NCBI GenBank assembly: GCA_031431475.1
Contig: JANPDL010000018.1
Span: 331,090-395,089 of the forward strand
From: JADCCX01 sp031431475
Lineage (GTDB): Bacteria > Pseudomonadota > Alphaproteobacteria > Rhizobiales > Beijerinckiaceae
Direction: 5' to 3'
DNA length: 64,000 bases
The notes beneath the pieces are model-generated. The model ran no database searches and was not told the DNA's origin. It saw only the letters and a program-made list of their open reading frames with translations. A program made the translations under genes and the position numbers. Shown here one piece after another: positions 45,386 to 55,384 of this stretch. How positions within the stretch are numbered: the first letter of the stretch is position 1; each line of letters opens with the position of its first letter.

Positions 45386-46561
45386 ATGCTTTTTCGCGCT
45401 TTTTCACTCCTGCTTCTGACACTGGCCGCAGCATGGGGCGCGGCACAGAAAGTGGCTGCGCAATCCGTGCAGGTCACAGCACCCATCGCGTTTCTCTATG
45501 ATGTCGGCACCGACGGCATGCTGTTCGACAAGAAAGCTGATGAATTGCACCCCCCCGCCAGCGTCATCAAACTGCTGACGGCGGAAACGGTGTTTCATGC
45601 GCTGAAAGAAGGACAGATCACGCTGGAACAGGAATTTCCCATCACGGAAAGCGTCTGGCGGCGCGGTGGAGCACCCTCCGGCGGTGCGGCCATGTTCGCG
45701 CCGTTGAACAGCCGAGTGGCCGTATCGGATCTGTTGCAGGGCCTCACCGTTCAATCCGCCAATGACGCAGCCCTCGCATTCGCGGAGGGTATCGCAGGCA
45801 ATGAGCAGACCTTTGTGGCGCGGATGCAGGACCGGGCGAAGGTGATCGGCCTGACGAAATCGCAGGTACGCAATGCCACGGGTTTCGCCCACCCCGAACA
45901 AAAAGTCACGGCGCGCGAGATGGCGCTTGTGACAAATCATATCATCCAGACCTACCCTGATCGTTTCCCGCTGTTCAACCAGCGCGAATTCACGTGGAAC
46001 AAGATCCGTCAGACCAACCGCAATCCTCTGCTTGGTATGAACATCGGCGCGGATGGCATGAAGACTGGCAACACCAATGAAGCCGGATTCAATCTGGTGG
46101 GAACGGCCCAACAAGAGGGTCGTCGCCTGATCGTGGTGGTCTTCGGGGCGGACAGCGCTGTGAACCGCGCGGCGGATGCGAAGAAGCTGTTGGAATGGGG
46201 TTTCAGCAATTTCGAGCGCCGCAAGCTGCTGGAAAAAGGAACGGTGCTGACTGAGGCCAAGGTCAGCGGTGGGACAAAATCCGTTGTGCCGCTCGGTCTG
46301 AAAGACGACATCACTATGCTGTTGCCGAAATCTGCGGCCGACGTGATCACGACCAGCATCATCTATCGCGGGCCAGTGCGCGCGCCTCTGGCGGAAGGTA
46401 CCGAGATCGGCCGCTTGCAGGTGAAGCGCGGGGCGACACTTGCGCTGGATGTACCCATCATCGCTCTGGAAGCCGTGCCTGAAGGATCACTGGGCAAGCG
46501 CGCGCTTGATAACAGCCTCGACTGGATCACGGGCCTGTTTCGGCGGAATCCCAAGACATGA
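45386..46561 (+). CDS. dacA: D-alanyl-D-alanine carboxypeptidase (penicillin-binding protein 5/6 family)
   Basis: Trims the terminal D-alanine from peptidoglycan stem peptides. The leader (about residues 1-27) ends near KVAAQ. The three active-site motifs are PPASVIK (SxxK), QSAND (SxN) and KTG in GMKTGNTNEAG. A C-terminal domain of about 110 residues follows, ending in DWITGLFRRNPK, which may be the amphipathic membrane anchor. The ATG at 45386 is preferred over an in-frame GTG at 45377. Its stop overlaps the tmk start (ATGA). Confidence 0.93.
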   Translation: MLFRAFSLLLLTLAAAWGAAQKVAAQSVQVTAPIAFLYDVGTDGMLFDKKADELHPPASVIKLLTAETVFHALKEGQITLEQEFPITESVWRRGGAPSGGAAMFAPLNSRVAVSDLLQGLTVQSANDAALAFAEGIAGNEQTFVARMQDRAKVIGLTKSQVRNATGFAHPEQKVTAREMALVTNHIIQTYPDRFPLFNQREFTWNKIRQTNRNPLLGMNIGADGMKTGNTNEAGFNLVGTAQQEGRRLIVVVFGADSAVNRAADAKKLLEWGFSNFERRKLLEKGTVLTEAKVSGGTKSVVPLGLKDDITMLLPKSAADVITTSIIYRGPVRAPLAEGTEIGRLQVKRGATLALDVPIIALEAVPEGSLGKRALDNSLDWITGLFRRNPKT

Positions 46562-47214
46562 GAGGTCGTTTCATCACGTTTGAAGGCGGCGAGGGCAGCG
46601 GCAAATCCACCCAGATCCGTCGTCTTGCAACTCGTCTCGAAGGGCAGGGGCGCATTGTGCTCCAGACCCGCGAGCCAGGCGGTTCACCCATGGGCGAGCG
46701 CATCCGGGGTCTGCTGCTGGACCCGGCCGCACGGCTCGACGCCATGACGCAGATTTTCCTGTTCTGCGCGGCGCGGCATGATCATGTGGTGGAACTGATC
46801 GAACCGGCGTTGGCACGCGGCGAATGGGTGCTGTGCGACCGCTTCGCGGATTCCTCGCGAGCCTATCAGGGTGCTGCAGGGGAAATTCCCGAAGACTTGG
46901 TGCACACCTTCGAGAAAGCCGCGATTGGCGAAACAAAGCCTGATCTGACGCTGATCCTTGATATCGCGCCGGAAAAAGGCCTGGCGCGCGCCAGCCAACG
47001 CCGTGGCAATTCGGATAAGGCGGATGCTTTCGAGGCGGCTGATCTCGCATTTCACGAAAGGGTGCGACATGGATATCTGGCGCAGGCCATCGCCGAGCCC
47101 GGTCGTTGCGTTGTGATCAATGCTGATCAATCAGAGGAAGCCGTCTCAGCAGAGATATTGCGACTTTGCGATCAACGCTATTTGTTGAATGAAAAAAGCG
47201 CGGCAAATGGTTGA
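46558..47214 (+). CDS. tmk: Thymidylate kinase
   Basis: Phosphorylates dTMP to dTDP. The P-loop is FEGGEGSGKSTQ, the DR-Y/F segment DRFADSSRAYQG and the lid RASQRRGNSDKAD. The 218 residues are standard. It overlaps dacA by 4 bases and holB by 26, a dacA-tmk-holB-metG-tatD order that recurs in Hyphomicrobiales. Confidence 0.95.
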   Translation: MRGRFITFEGGEGSGKSTQIRRLATRLEGQGRIVLQTREPGGSPMGERIRGLLLDPAARLDAMTQIFLFCAARHDHVVELIEPALARGEWVLCDRFADSSRAYQGAAGEIPEDLVHTFEKAAIGETKPDLTLILDIAPEKGLARASQRRGNSDKADAFEAADLAFHERVRHGYLAQAIAEPGRCVVINADQSEEAVSAEILRLCDQRYLLNEKSAANG

Positions 47215-48286
47215 TTTCATTAATATCGACCGCGATGATAATGGCCTGGAGGCTGATCGTTTCGGCACGCATCCACACCCTCGCGAATTGCTGTGGTATG
47301 GCGGTAATACTGAGCACGAAGGTGTTTTGCTCGATGCCTATCGCTCTGGAAAACTCCATCATGCTTGGTTGCTGACCGGACCGGAAGGCGTTGGCAAGGC
47401 AACGCTGGCCTATCGTTTCGCGCGTTTTCTGCTGGCCAACCCCGATCCGGACACAGCAGCAGTCCAGAATGGGCGAAACTTGTCGATCTCCGCAGATCAC
47501 CCGGTCGCAGGGCAGGTGGCCCGCCAGTCACACCCCGATCTCGCGGTCATCCGGCGTGGCCTGACCAAGGACGGTAAATCGTTGCGTAGTGAAATCGCGG
47601 TGGATGATGTCCGCGATGGTCTTTCGATCTTCCGCGTGACAGCCGGGGCAGGGGGCTGGCGCGTGGTGATCGTGGATGCCGCGGATGATCTCAATCGCGC
47701 CAGCGCCAACGCCTTGCTCAAGATGCTGGAAGAACCACCAGCGCGCGCTGTGTTCATGCTGATTGCGCACCGTCCGGGATCGCTGCTGCCGACGATCCGC
47801 TCGCGCTGTCGCGTTTTGCGTGTGCCTGCGCTTGAGGAATCAGCGGTTCGGCAAGGGCTCTCGAAGCTGACGGGCGCCCCGGACGACGCCATAGCCACAG
47901 CCGCGCAGGCCGCTGGTGGCAGCCTGCGGCAAGGCCTCGCACTGCTCGATCCCGCCTCGGGGGCGATCCGCCGTGACACGCAGAAATTGCTGGCTGATCC
48001 TGCCCGCACCGATGGCAAGGCCGCGATGGCCTTGTTCGATAAGACCACGGGCAAGGCGGGTGAGGCCAATTTCAGCATCATCATCGAGATGATCGAGGCG
48101 CATCTGCGCGCCGGTGTTCACGACGGAGTCAGCTCACAAGCCGCATCCGCCACGCTTGCCGCACGGGCTGAGCTGTGGGAGAAGCTGAGAAAATCAGCGC
48201 GGGATGTCGAGACCTACAACCTGGACCGTCGCCCGTTCCTGCTGTCCATCTTCTCCGAACTTGCGGACATCGAGCGCCGCGCCTGA
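47189..48286 (+). CDS. holB: DNA polymerase III subunit delta prime
   Basis: Clamp-loader subunit. The AAA+ fold has a P-loop GPEGVGKATLAYRFA (about residue 63), LLKMLEEPPARAVFMLIAHR (the DExx-like and sensor region) and SLLPTIRSRCRVLRV (arginine finger/sensor 1 SRC motif). 365 residues, typical of alphaproteobacteria. It begins inside the end of tmk, and metG follows after nine bases. Confidence 0.93.
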   Translation: MKKARQMVDFINIDRDDNGLEADRFGTHPHPRELLWYGGNTEHEGVLLDAYRSGKLHHAWLLTGPEGVGKATLAYRFARFLLANPDPDTAAVQNGRNLSISADHPVAGQVARQSHPDLAVIRRGLTKDGKSLRSEIAVDDVRDGLSIFRVTAGAGGWRVVIVDAADDLNRASANALLKMLEEPPARAVFMLIAHRPGSLLPTIRSRCRVLRVPALEESAVRQGLSKLTGAPDDAIATAAQAAGGSLRQGLALLDPASGAIRRDTQKLLADPARTDGKAAMALFDKTTGKAGEANFSIIIEMIEAHLRAGVHDGVSSQAASATLAARAELWEKLRKSARDVETYNLDRRPFLLSIFSELADIERRA

Positions 48287-48295
48287 GGCAAGCCC

Positions 48296-49855
48296 ATGGC
48301 TGCGAAGCCGAAATATTACATCACCACGGCGATTTCCTATCCCAACGGCGTGCCGCACATCGGCCACGCCTATGAATTGATCGCGGCGGATGCCATCGCG
48401 CGGTTCAAACGCCTTGACGGCTACGACGTGTTCTTCATGACCGGCACCGATGAGCACGGCTTGAAGATGCAGCAGACGGCGGACAAGGAAGGCATTCCGG
48501 TCGCTGAGCTCGCGGAGCGCAACGCCGCGCGCTTTCGCGCCATGGCCGATGTGCTGAACGCCTCGCAGGATCGTTTCATTCGCACGTCGGAAGCCCAGCA
48601 CTATGCCTCCAGTCAGGAGATCTGGCGGCGCATGAAGGCCAATGGCGATATCTATCTCGATCAATACGAGGGCTGGTATTCCGTCCGCGACGAGGCTTTC
48701 TACCAAGACAAAGAGCTGAAAGTTGCGGCTGATGGAGAGAAACTTTCGCCGCAAGGTACGCCCGTGGAATGGGTCACCGAACAGAACTACAAGTTCAGGC
48801 TTTCGGCCTATCAGGATCGCTTGTTGAAGCTTTACGAGGCGGATGCGAACTTCATCAGCCCCGAGACACGCAAGAACGAGATCGTCAGCTTCGTCAGGGG
48901 TGGTTTGCAGGACCTGTCGATCAGCCGCACGACCTTCAAATGGGGCGTGCCGGTACCGGATGACGATGCCCATGTGATGTATGTCTGGGTGGATGCGCTC
49001 ACCAACTACATCACCGGCGTTGGCTTCCCGGACGAAACCAATCCCGAGTGGAACCGCTGGCCTGCCGATGTCCATATCATCGGCAAGGATATCGTGCGCT
49101 TCCACACGGTCTATTGGCCGGCATTCCTGATGTCGGCGAAACTGCCTTTACCCAAACGTGTTTTCGGCCACGGCTTCGTCCTGAACAAGGGCGAGAAAAT
49201 GTCGAAATCGGTCGGCAATGTCGTCGACCCCTTCGATCTCGTGAAAGCCTACGGTGTCGATCAGGTGCGCTATTTCTTCCTGCGCGAAGTCGCCTTTGGT
49301 CAGGACGGCAATTACAACCACGAGCAGATCGTCAACCGCATCAATGCCGAGCTTGCGAATGATCTGGGCAATCTTGCGCAGCGCTCGCTATCGATGATCG
49401 CCAAGGGAGTGGACGGCAAGGTTCCGGTGAAGGGGCCGCTCACGGATGCCGACACCGCGATGCTCGCCATGGCCCATGCGCTGCCGGACAAACTGCGCGC
49501 CGCGATCAAGGATTTCGCGCTGCACGAAATGCTGAACGAGATCTGGGCCGTCACAGGCGAGGCCAACCGCTACTTCGCAGCACAGGAGCCGTGGAAACTC
49601 GCGAAGATCAATCCGCCACGGCGCGATACGGTGCTTTATGTCACGGCGGAACTATTGCGCATCGTTGGCATTGCGTGTTTGCCGTTCATTCCGGTGGCGG
49701 CGGCGAAGTTGCTCGACCTGCTGGCGGTTCCGGTGGATAGGCGCATGCTGGTCGACGCAGTGGCGAGCCATGCGCTTGTCAGCGGCACAGCACTGCCTGC
49801 GCCGGAGGGCATCTTCCCGCGTTACGTGGAGCCGGTGGAGCCAGGGCAGGGCTGA
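48296..49855 (+). CDS. metG: Methionyl-tRNA synthetase
   Basis: A class I enzyme charging tRNA-Met. HIGH is seen as [17 protein letters not shown] at residue 13 and KMSKS as [10 protein letters not shown]. The zinc-knuckle cysteines of the larger MetG form are missing, as in the short alphaproteobacterial type, and there is no C-terminal EMAP-like domain; 519 residues in all. Its stop overlaps the tatD start by one base. Confidence 0.95.
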   Translation: MAAKPKYYITTAISYPNGVPHIGHAYELIAADAIARFKRLDGYDVFFMTGTDEHGLKMQQTADKEGIPVAELAERNAARFRAMADVLNASQDRFIRTSEAQHYASSQEIWRRMKANGDIYLDQYEGWYSVRDEAFYQDKELKVAADGEKLSPQGTPVEWVTEQNYKFRLSAYQDRLLKLYEADANFISPETRKNEIVSFVRGGLQDLSISRTTFKWGVPVPDDDAHVMYVWVDALTNYITGVGFPDETNPEWNRWPADVHIIGKDIVRFHTVYWPAFLMSAKLPLPKRVFGHGFVLNKGEKMSKSVGNVVDPFDLVKAYGVDQVRYFFLREVAFGQDGNYNHEQIVNRINAELANDLGNLAQRSLSMIAKGVDGKVPVKGPLTDADTAMLAMAHALPDKLRAAIKDFALHEMLNEIWAVTGEANRYFAAQEPWKLAKINPPRRDTVLYVTAELLRIVGIACLPFIPVAAAKLLDLLAVPVDRRMLVDAVASHALVSGTALPAPEGIFPRYVEPVEPGQG

Positions 49856-50646
49856 TGCTGATCGATACCCATTGCCACCTCGATTTTCCTGATCTGGCCA
49901 CCGACATCAACGGCGTACTGGCGCGGGCGAAAGCCGCTGGCGTCACCCGCATGATCACGATCTCGACACATGTTGCCAAGGTTGCGACCTACCGTGGTAT
50001 CGCGGAAGAACATGACAACGTATTCTTCACGGTCGGGACGCATCCGCACTACGCTGATCAGGAGCTGGATGTGACGGCTGATCAGCTTGTGATGCTGGCG
50101 GATCATCCCAAATGCGTCGGCATCGGCGAGGCGGGCCTCGATTACCATTACGACAAGGCTCCGCGCGAGGCTCAGGCCCAAGGCCTACGCACCCACATCA
50201 CGGCGGCGCGGATAACGCAGTTACCCCTCGTGATCCATGCCCGTGCAGCAGATGACGACATGATCCGCATTCTGGAGGATGAGACCGCCAAGGGCGAGTT
50301 CCCTGCTGTCCTTCATTGCTTTTCATCAGGCCCGGAACTGGCGCGGCGCGGTCTGGCGCTTGGCTTTTATCTCTCGATGTCGGGCATTCTGACATTCAAA
50401 GCTTCGGATGAGTTGCGCGAGATCGCGAGAGCAACACCTTTGGACCGCTTGCTGGTCGAAACGGATGCACCTTATCTCGCGCCCATGCCACATCGCGGCA
50501 AGCGCAACGAGCCGGCGTTTGCAAGGCATACGGCAGCAATGCTGGCAGAAGTAAAAGGCGTTTCGCTGGAGGAGATTGCCGCAATCACCACGCGCAACGC
50601 CGAGCGGCTTTTTACGCGCCTGCCCGGACTGGCACTTGCAGCATGA
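49855..50646 (+). CDS. tatD: TatD family metal-dependent hydrolase
   Basis: A TIM-barrel nuclease family with metal-dependent DNase activity. Metal ligands are seen in DTHCHLDFP (residues 3-11), GEAGLDYHYDKAP, LPLVIHARAADDD, VLHCFSSG and ETDAPYLAP. 263 residues. It overlaps metG and the next gene by one and four bases. Confidence 0.92.
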   Translation: MLIDTHCHLDFPDLATDINGVLARAKAAGVTRMITISTHVAKVATYRGIAEEHDNVFFTVGTHPHYADQELDVTADQLVMLADHPKCVGIGEAGLDYHYDKAPREAQAQGLRTHITAARITQLPLVIHARAADDDMIRILEDETAKGEFPAVLHCFSSGPELARRGLALGFYLSMSGILTFKASDELREIARATPLDRLLVETDAPYLAPMPHRGKRNEPAFARHTAAMLAEVKGVSLEEIAAITTRNAERLFTRLPGLALAA

Positions 50647-51440
50647 AGTGCAGCATCACCATTTTGGGCTGCGGTTCTTCCGGCGGAGTGCCGCGCGTGG
50701 CGCAGGGCTGGGGCGATTGCGATTCTGCGAACCCGAAGAACCGGCGGCGGCGCTGCTCCGTTCTGCTTCGGCAGGAAGGTAACGATGGCACCACCAATGT
50801 GCTGGTTGATACCTCGCCCGATGTGCGGGATCAGCTGATGGACGCCAATGTCATGCATCTCGATGGCATCGTCTACACCCACGACCACGCCGACCATTGC
50901 CACGGCATCGACGATGTGCGGCCGCTGGTGATCCACAACCGCCGACGAATCGATGCCTTCATGGACGAGGTGACCGGGCGCGGCTTGATCGAGCGTTTCG
51001 GCTACATCTTCCGCACACCGCAGGGGAGTGATTATCCACCAATTCTGACGGAGCGATATATTGAAGCGGGCACAGCATTCGAGGTCAACGGGGCAGGGGG
51101 CGCTTTGCCGCTCAAGCCGTTCCGGCTGGTCCATGGCAATATCGATGCGCTTGGCCTGCGAGTGGGCAACATGGCTTACACGCCCGATGTCAGCGCGATT
51201 CCCGAGTCAGCGCTGGATGACCTGACCGGCCTGGACCTCTGGATTATCGATGCGCTGCGCATCAAGCCGCATCCCACCCATTTTCATCTTGAACAATCGC
51301 TTGAGTGGATCGCACGGATGAAGCCGAAGAGCGCAGTGCTTACCAATCTGCACAGCGATCTGGATTATGGAAAGTTGTGCCGAGATCTGCCGGACAATAT
51401 CCGACCGGCGTTCGACGGGATGGTGCTGGAGATCAGCTAA
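50643..51440 (+). CDS. MBL-fold metal-dependent hydrolase, PhnP-like
   Basis: A 265-residue metallo-beta-lactamase-fold phosphodiesterase. Motif YTHDHADHCHGIDDVRP carries the HxHxDH zinc ligands. The start GCGSSGGVPRVAQGWGDCDS and the RRRRCSVLL stretch have the cysteines of the PhnP type. The tatD-MBL pair after metG is common in alphaproteobacteria and the partner suggests nucleic-acid or nucleotide chemistry; the substrate is unknown. It converges on the RpiR gene with a 4-base overlap. Confidence 0.9.
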   Translation: MKCSITILGCGSSGGVPRVAQGWGDCDSANPKNRRRRCSVLLRQEGNDGTTNVLVDTSPDVRDQLMDANVMHLDGIVYTHDHADHCHGIDDVRPLVIHNRRRIDAFMDEVTGRGLIERFGYIFRTPQGSDYPPILTERYIEAGTAFEVNGAGGALPLKPFRLVHGNIDALGLRVGNMAYTPDVSAIPESALDDLTGLDLWIIDALRIKPHPTHFHLEQSLEWIARMKPKSAVLTNLHSDLDYGKLCRDLPDNIRPAFDGMVLEIS

Positions 51441-52300
51441 ATCCGTTTTTCCTTCAGGGCTGCCCTTGCCTTTTGCATATCGGGTGACGCCAGAGCACCG
51501 CGTTGAACCGCCACTGATACCGCCAGAATATCGATGATTGTCAGTTGGCCGAGCCGCGAGGACATTGGCGTATAGACATCGGGATCTTCGTCGAAATCCA
51601 CATGGATGTTGACATTTGCCAGGTTGGCGAGGGGCGATCCATCCGGCGCAATGCTTACCAGCGGCACTTGCCGCTCCACCAGAATTTCCGCGGTGCGTAC
51701 CAGTTCAGCCGAGCGACCCGAGCGCGAGATGCACAGAACGCTGTCGCGCGGGCCGAGAAGCGACGCTGACATGACATGAACGTGGCTATCGTTATAGGCG
51801 ATGGCAGGCAGGCCGAGCCGAAAGAACTTGTGCTGCGCGTCCATCGCCACAATTCCGGAATTACCGTGGCCGTAGAACTCTATCCGGCGGGCTTCCGCGA
51901 GAATGGTGACGGCTTCGGCTATCTTGGCGCCAGACAACTGCTGTTTCAGGCGTTCGAGGGAGGCTAGCGCCGTATCAATCACCTTCGTCGCGATTTCCTG
52001 TGGTTTGTCTGTGGCATTCACATCGGCATGCATATGCCCGCCGCCGCCCCCTTGCGCGCGGGCGATTCTGATGCGGAACTCGCGAAAGCCGTTGTAGCCC
52101 AGCATCTGGCAGATACGCCCGACCGTGGGCTCGCTGACCTCGGCGGCGCGGGCGATATCCGTGATCGTGAGGTCGGGGATGCGAGCGGCATTGGCCAGAA
52201 AGAAATCAGCGACCTTGCGCCCGGCCGGGCCAAGGGCATCGGCCTTTTCACGCAGGTCCTGGAGCAGGGCGGGCAGGGGGAGCAAGGTTTCCAATGACAT
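51437..52300 (-). CDS. MurR/RpiR (HexR-like) transcriptional regulator
   Basis: A regulator with an N-terminal RpiR helix-turn-helix ([36 protein letters not shown], seen in parts from about residue 46) and a C-terminal SIS sugar-phosphate domain with [14 protein letters not shown] and [14 protein letters not shown] text. The ATG at 52300 gives 287 residues, the usual length, although the open frame extends to 52432 and would fill the promoter of edd. It is divergent from edd, so it most likely controls edd and perhaps itself in response to a sugar phosphate such as 2-keto-3-deoxy-6-phosphogluconate, by analogy with HexR. Confidence 0.88.
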   Translation of the reverse strand: MSLETLLPLPALLQDLREKADALGPAGRKVADFFLANAARIPDLTITDIARAAEVSEPTVGRICQMLGYNGFREFRIRIARAQGGGGGHMHADVNATDKPQEIATKVIDTALASLERLKQQLSGAKIAEAVTILAEARRIEFYGHGNSGIVAMDAQHKFFRLGLPAIAYNDSHVHVMSASLLGPRDSVLCISRSGRSAELVRTAEILVERQVPLVSIAPDGSPLANLANVNIHVDFDEDPDVYTPMSSRLGQLTIIDILAVSVAVQRGALASPDMQKARAALKEKRI

Positions 52301-52393
52301 CAGCTTTTCAGTGGTTTGCGCCGGAAGACGCGGCATCGTAGCATTGAGCAAAGCAAGGCGCATGAAAATAAGTTGCATCACCCATAGACATGC

Positions 52394-52406
52394 AAGAAAC
52401 TTTCTT
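52394..52406. promoter_or_regulatory. Palindrome in the rpiR-edd intergenic region, candidate operator
   Basis: AAGAAACTTTCTT is a perfect palindrome with a central C. It lies in the 136-base divergent gap, 31 bases before the edd GTG and 94 before the regulator start. RpiR-family regulators bind short inverted repeats in such gaps, and GAA...TTC type sites are described for some alphaproteobacterial members. Binding is inferred. Confidence 0.45.
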
Positions 52407-52436
52407 TTATCGCCTGACATCAAGGAGAGCAATCCA

Positions 52437-54248
52437 GTGCTTCATCCCATCGTTAAGGCCGTCACTGACCGCATCATCAAACGCAGCCGCAAGCTGCGCG
52501 CGGCCTATCTCGCGCACGCCGACCGCGATGCTGCGCCTGTCACAGGGCGCTCGTGCCTCTCTTGCTCCAATCTCGCCCATGTGATGGCGGCGGAGGGACC
52601 TGATGACAAAATGAAGCTCGCGGGCATGCGCGTGCCGAATATCGGCATCGTCACGGCCTACAACGACATGCTTTCGGCCCATCAGCCCTTCGCGCTTTAT
52701 CCCGATCTGATCCGCGCTGCTGCGAAACAGGCCGGAGCGATGGCGCAGGTCGCCGGTGGTGTTCCGGCGATGTGCGATGGTGTTACCCAGGGGCGACCGG
52801 GCATGGAACTCTCGCTGTTCTCACGCGATATCATCGCGCTATCGACGGCGGTTGCTCTCACCCATGACGCTTTCGATGCTGCGATCTGCCTTGGCACCTG
52901 CGACAAGATCGTGCCAGGCCTGCTGATCGGCGCGTTGCAGTTCCCGCATCTCCCCGTGATTTTTTCAGGCGCTGGACCCATGCCATCCGGTATTTCCAAC
53001 GCGGAGAAGGCAAAGGTGCGCCAGCTCCATGCCGAAGGGAAAGTCGGGCAGGAGGCTTTGCTGGAGAGCGAGGCCAAAGCCTATCACGCGCCGGGGACGT
53101 GCACATTCTACGGTACGGCCAATTCCAATCAGGTTATGGTCGAAGTCATGGGCCTGCACTGGCCCGGCACAGCGTTTGCGCCGCCCGGTACTGATCTGCG
53201 CAAGGCGCTGCTCGATGCTGCCGTGACGCGGCTCGCCGCCGTAACCAAAGCCGGTGATTTTGCGCCCATCGGTCGCATCATCGACGAAAAAGCCATCGTC
53301 AACGCGCTGGTAGCACTGTTGGCCACAGGCGGCTCGACCAACCACACAATCCACTGGGTCGCCGTCGCGCGTGCGGCGGGAATCCTGATCACTTGGGATG
53401 ATTTCGATGATCTCTCGAAGGCCGTGCCGCTGCTGTCGCGGGTTTATCCCAACGGGTCAGCTGATGTGAATGCTTTCGAGCGCGCAGGCGGCATTCCCTT
53501 TTTGATCCGCGAATGCCTTGATGCCGGTCTCATGCACGATGAGGTGGCAACCATCGCAGGACCGGGCCTGCGCCGCTACACCAAGCGCGCCTCGCTGGAA
53601 GGTGGCAAGCTGGTTTACCAAGACCTTCCGGAAGCCTCCGGTGACGCCAGCGTGCTGCGCCGGGCAAGGGAGCCCTTTGACGCCGAAAGCGGTATCCGCA
53701 TGCTGGATGGCAATCTCGGCAAGGCGGTCATCAAGGTCTCCGCCGTGAAGCCGGAACATCAGGTGGTCACAGCTCCGGCACGTATCTTCGATGACCAGAA
53801 TGATTTCCTCGCGGCGTTCAAGGCGGGATATCTGAAGGGTGATTTCATCGCCGTTATCCGCTTCCAGGGGCCAAAAGCGAACGGCATGCCCGAACTGCAC
53901 AAACTCATGCCTGCGCTCTCCAGCCTGATGGACAAAGCCCAGAAAGTCGCGCTGCTGACGGATGGGCGCATGTCCGGTGCCTCCGGCAAAGTCGCTGCAG
54001 CCATCCATCTAACGCCTGAAGCGGCTGCAGGTGGCCTTATCGGCAAGCTACAGGATGGCGATATCATCACGGTCAACGGCCAGACTGGGGAACTGTCTGT
54101 GGCGGTTACTGACAAGGAGTTGAAATCCCGCAAGTCAGCGAAGCAACCGCCATCCGATGGCTATCTCGGACGCGGACTGTTCGCTCCCTATAGAGCCATC
54201 GTCACACCCGCGAACGAGGGAGCCAGCATTGTAGGCTCGCTTGTTTAG
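52437..54248 (+). CDS. edd: Phosphogluconate dehydratase
   Basis: Converts 6-phosphogluconate to 2-keto-3-deoxy-6-phosphogluconate, the key Entner-Doudoroff step. AAGGAGA at 52422-52428 precedes a GTG at 52437, giving 603 residues as usual; the open frame reaches further left only by chance. Iron-sulfur cluster cysteines fit [16 protein letters not shown] and [10 protein letters not shown], and [13 protein letters not shown] is the family signature near the end. eda is not nearby. A ferric-type ABC transporter follows after 71 bases. Confidence 0.95.
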   Translation: MLHPIVKAVTDRIIKRSRKLRAAYLAHADRDAAPVTGRSCLSCSNLAHVMAAEGPDDKMKLAGMRVPNIGIVTAYNDMLSAHQPFALYPDLIRAAAKQAGAMAQVAGGVPAMCDGVTQGRPGMELSLFSRDIIALSTAVALTHDAFDAAICLGTCDKIVPGLLIGALQFPHLPVIFSGAGPMPSGISNAEKAKVRQLHAEGKVGQEALLESEAKAYHAPGTCTFYGTANSNQVMVEVMGLHWPGTAFAPPGTDLRKALLDAAVTRLAAVTKAGDFAPIGRIIDEKAIVNALVALLATGGSTNHTIHWVAVARAAGILITWDDFDDLSKAVPLLSRVYPNGSADVNAFERAGGIPFLIRECLDAGLMHDEVATIAGPGLRRYTKRASLEGGKLVYQDLPEASGDASVLRRAREPFDAESGIRMLDGNLGKAVIKVSAVKPEHQVVTAPARIFDDQNDFLAAFKAGYLKGDFIAVIRFQGPKANGMPELHKLMPALSSLMDKAQKVALLTDGRMSGASGKVAAAIHLTPEAAAGGLIGKLQDGDIITVNGQTGELSVAVTDKELKSRKSAKQPPSDGYLGRGLFAPYRAIVTPANEGASIVGSLV

Positions 54249-54319
54249 TGGCGGGAAAATGATACCAAAAAGCAACGCACTGATCTGACAAGAGATCCGG
54301 CATCAGGGAGAAACCACCA

Positions 54320-55357
54320 ATGACCACGCGTTCTCGTCGATTTTTGCTGGCTGCGGCCAGCCTTGCGGCACTCACGCTTGCCGGTACCGCAGCGCAAGCC
54401 CAGTCGCTCAATCTGTACTGCTCGGTGCAAATTGAATGGTGCCAGGCCGTTGCCACTAATTTCCAGCGCGACTCCGGCATCAAGGTCAACATGACCCAGA
54501 AGGGTTCGGGCGAAATGCTGGCGCAGATACGCGCTGAATCGCAGAACCCGCGCGGCGATGTCTGGTTTGGCGGCACGGGCGATCCGCATCTCGCAGCGGC
54601 GGAAGAGAATCTCACGGTCGAGAACGAAAGCAAGAATCTTGCAGACCTGATGCCATGGGCGCAGGGACAATATACAGCTTCGAAGAAGCGCTCCATCGGC
54701 GTGTATGCTGGTGCTGTCGGCTTTGGCATCAACACCGAGCTTCTCGCCCGCAAAAACTTGCCCCAGCCTGCGAGCTGGGCCGATCTTCTGAAGCCCGGTT
54801 ACAAGGGCGAGATTCAGGTTGCGAACCCGAATTCTTCCGGCACCGCCTATGTCATCATCGCGACGCTGGTGCAGATCATGGGCGAGGAAAAAGCCTTCGA
54901 GTACATGAAGCAGCTGCATCCCAACATCAACGCCTATGCCCGCTCCGGCACAGGCCCGATCAAGGCCGTGGCACGTGGCGAAACGGGTATTTCGCTCTCG
55001 TTCGTGCATGATGCCGTGACCGAGAAGAACGCGGGCTTCCCCGTGACCTATGCCACACCGACGGAAGGCACCGGCTTCGAAGTCGGCTCGATGTCGATCA
55101 TCAAGGGGTCGCGCAACCTGACACAGGCCAAGACCTTCTACGACTGGGCGTTGACGCCCGATGCGCAGAAGCTTGGCTTCGATGTGGGCAAGCAATTGCA
55201 GACCCCGTCGAACAAGAAGGCCCCAGTGCCGCCCGGCGCGCCGGATCTGAACACGATCAAGCTGATCACCTACGATTTCGCTAAATACGGGCAAGCCTCC
55301 GAGCGCAAACGGCTGATCGAACGCTGGGACAAGGAAGTCGGCGCCTTGCCGCGCTGA
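54320..55357 (+). CDS. Iron(III)-type ABC transporter substrate-binding protein
   Basis: A 345-residue periplasmic protein with a leader (RSRRFLLAAASLAALTLAG, cleaved near AQA) and the class of fold shared by FbpA/AfuA and related binding proteins: LNLYCSVQIEWCQAV at the mature start, GDVWFGGTGDPHLAA and GTAYVIIATLVQIMGEEKAF. An RR pair near the N-terminus is only partly Tat-like. Ferric iron is the default prediction, but 2-aminoethylphosphonate or sugar-phosphate binders share this family. It is first in a three-gene transporter operon. Confidence 0.85.
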   Translation: MTTRSRRFLLAAASLAALTLAGTAAQAQSLNLYCSVQIEWCQAVATNFQRDSGIKVNMTQKGSGEMLAQIRAESQNPRGDVWFGGTGDPHLAAAEENLTVENESKNLADLMPWAQGQYTASKKRSIGVYAGAVGFGINTELLARKNLPQPASWADLLKPGYKGEIQVANPNSSGTAYVIIATLVQIMGEEKAFEYMKQLHPNINAYARSGTGPIKAVARGETGISLSFVHDAVTEKNAGFPVTYATPTEGTGFEVGSMSIIKGSRNLTQAKTFYDWALTPDAQKLGFDVGKQLQTPSNKKAPVPPGAPDLNTIKLITYDFAKYGQASERKRLIERWDKEVGALPR

Positions 55358-55384
55358 CCGATTGATTGTCTCAGGGGATTTGGC

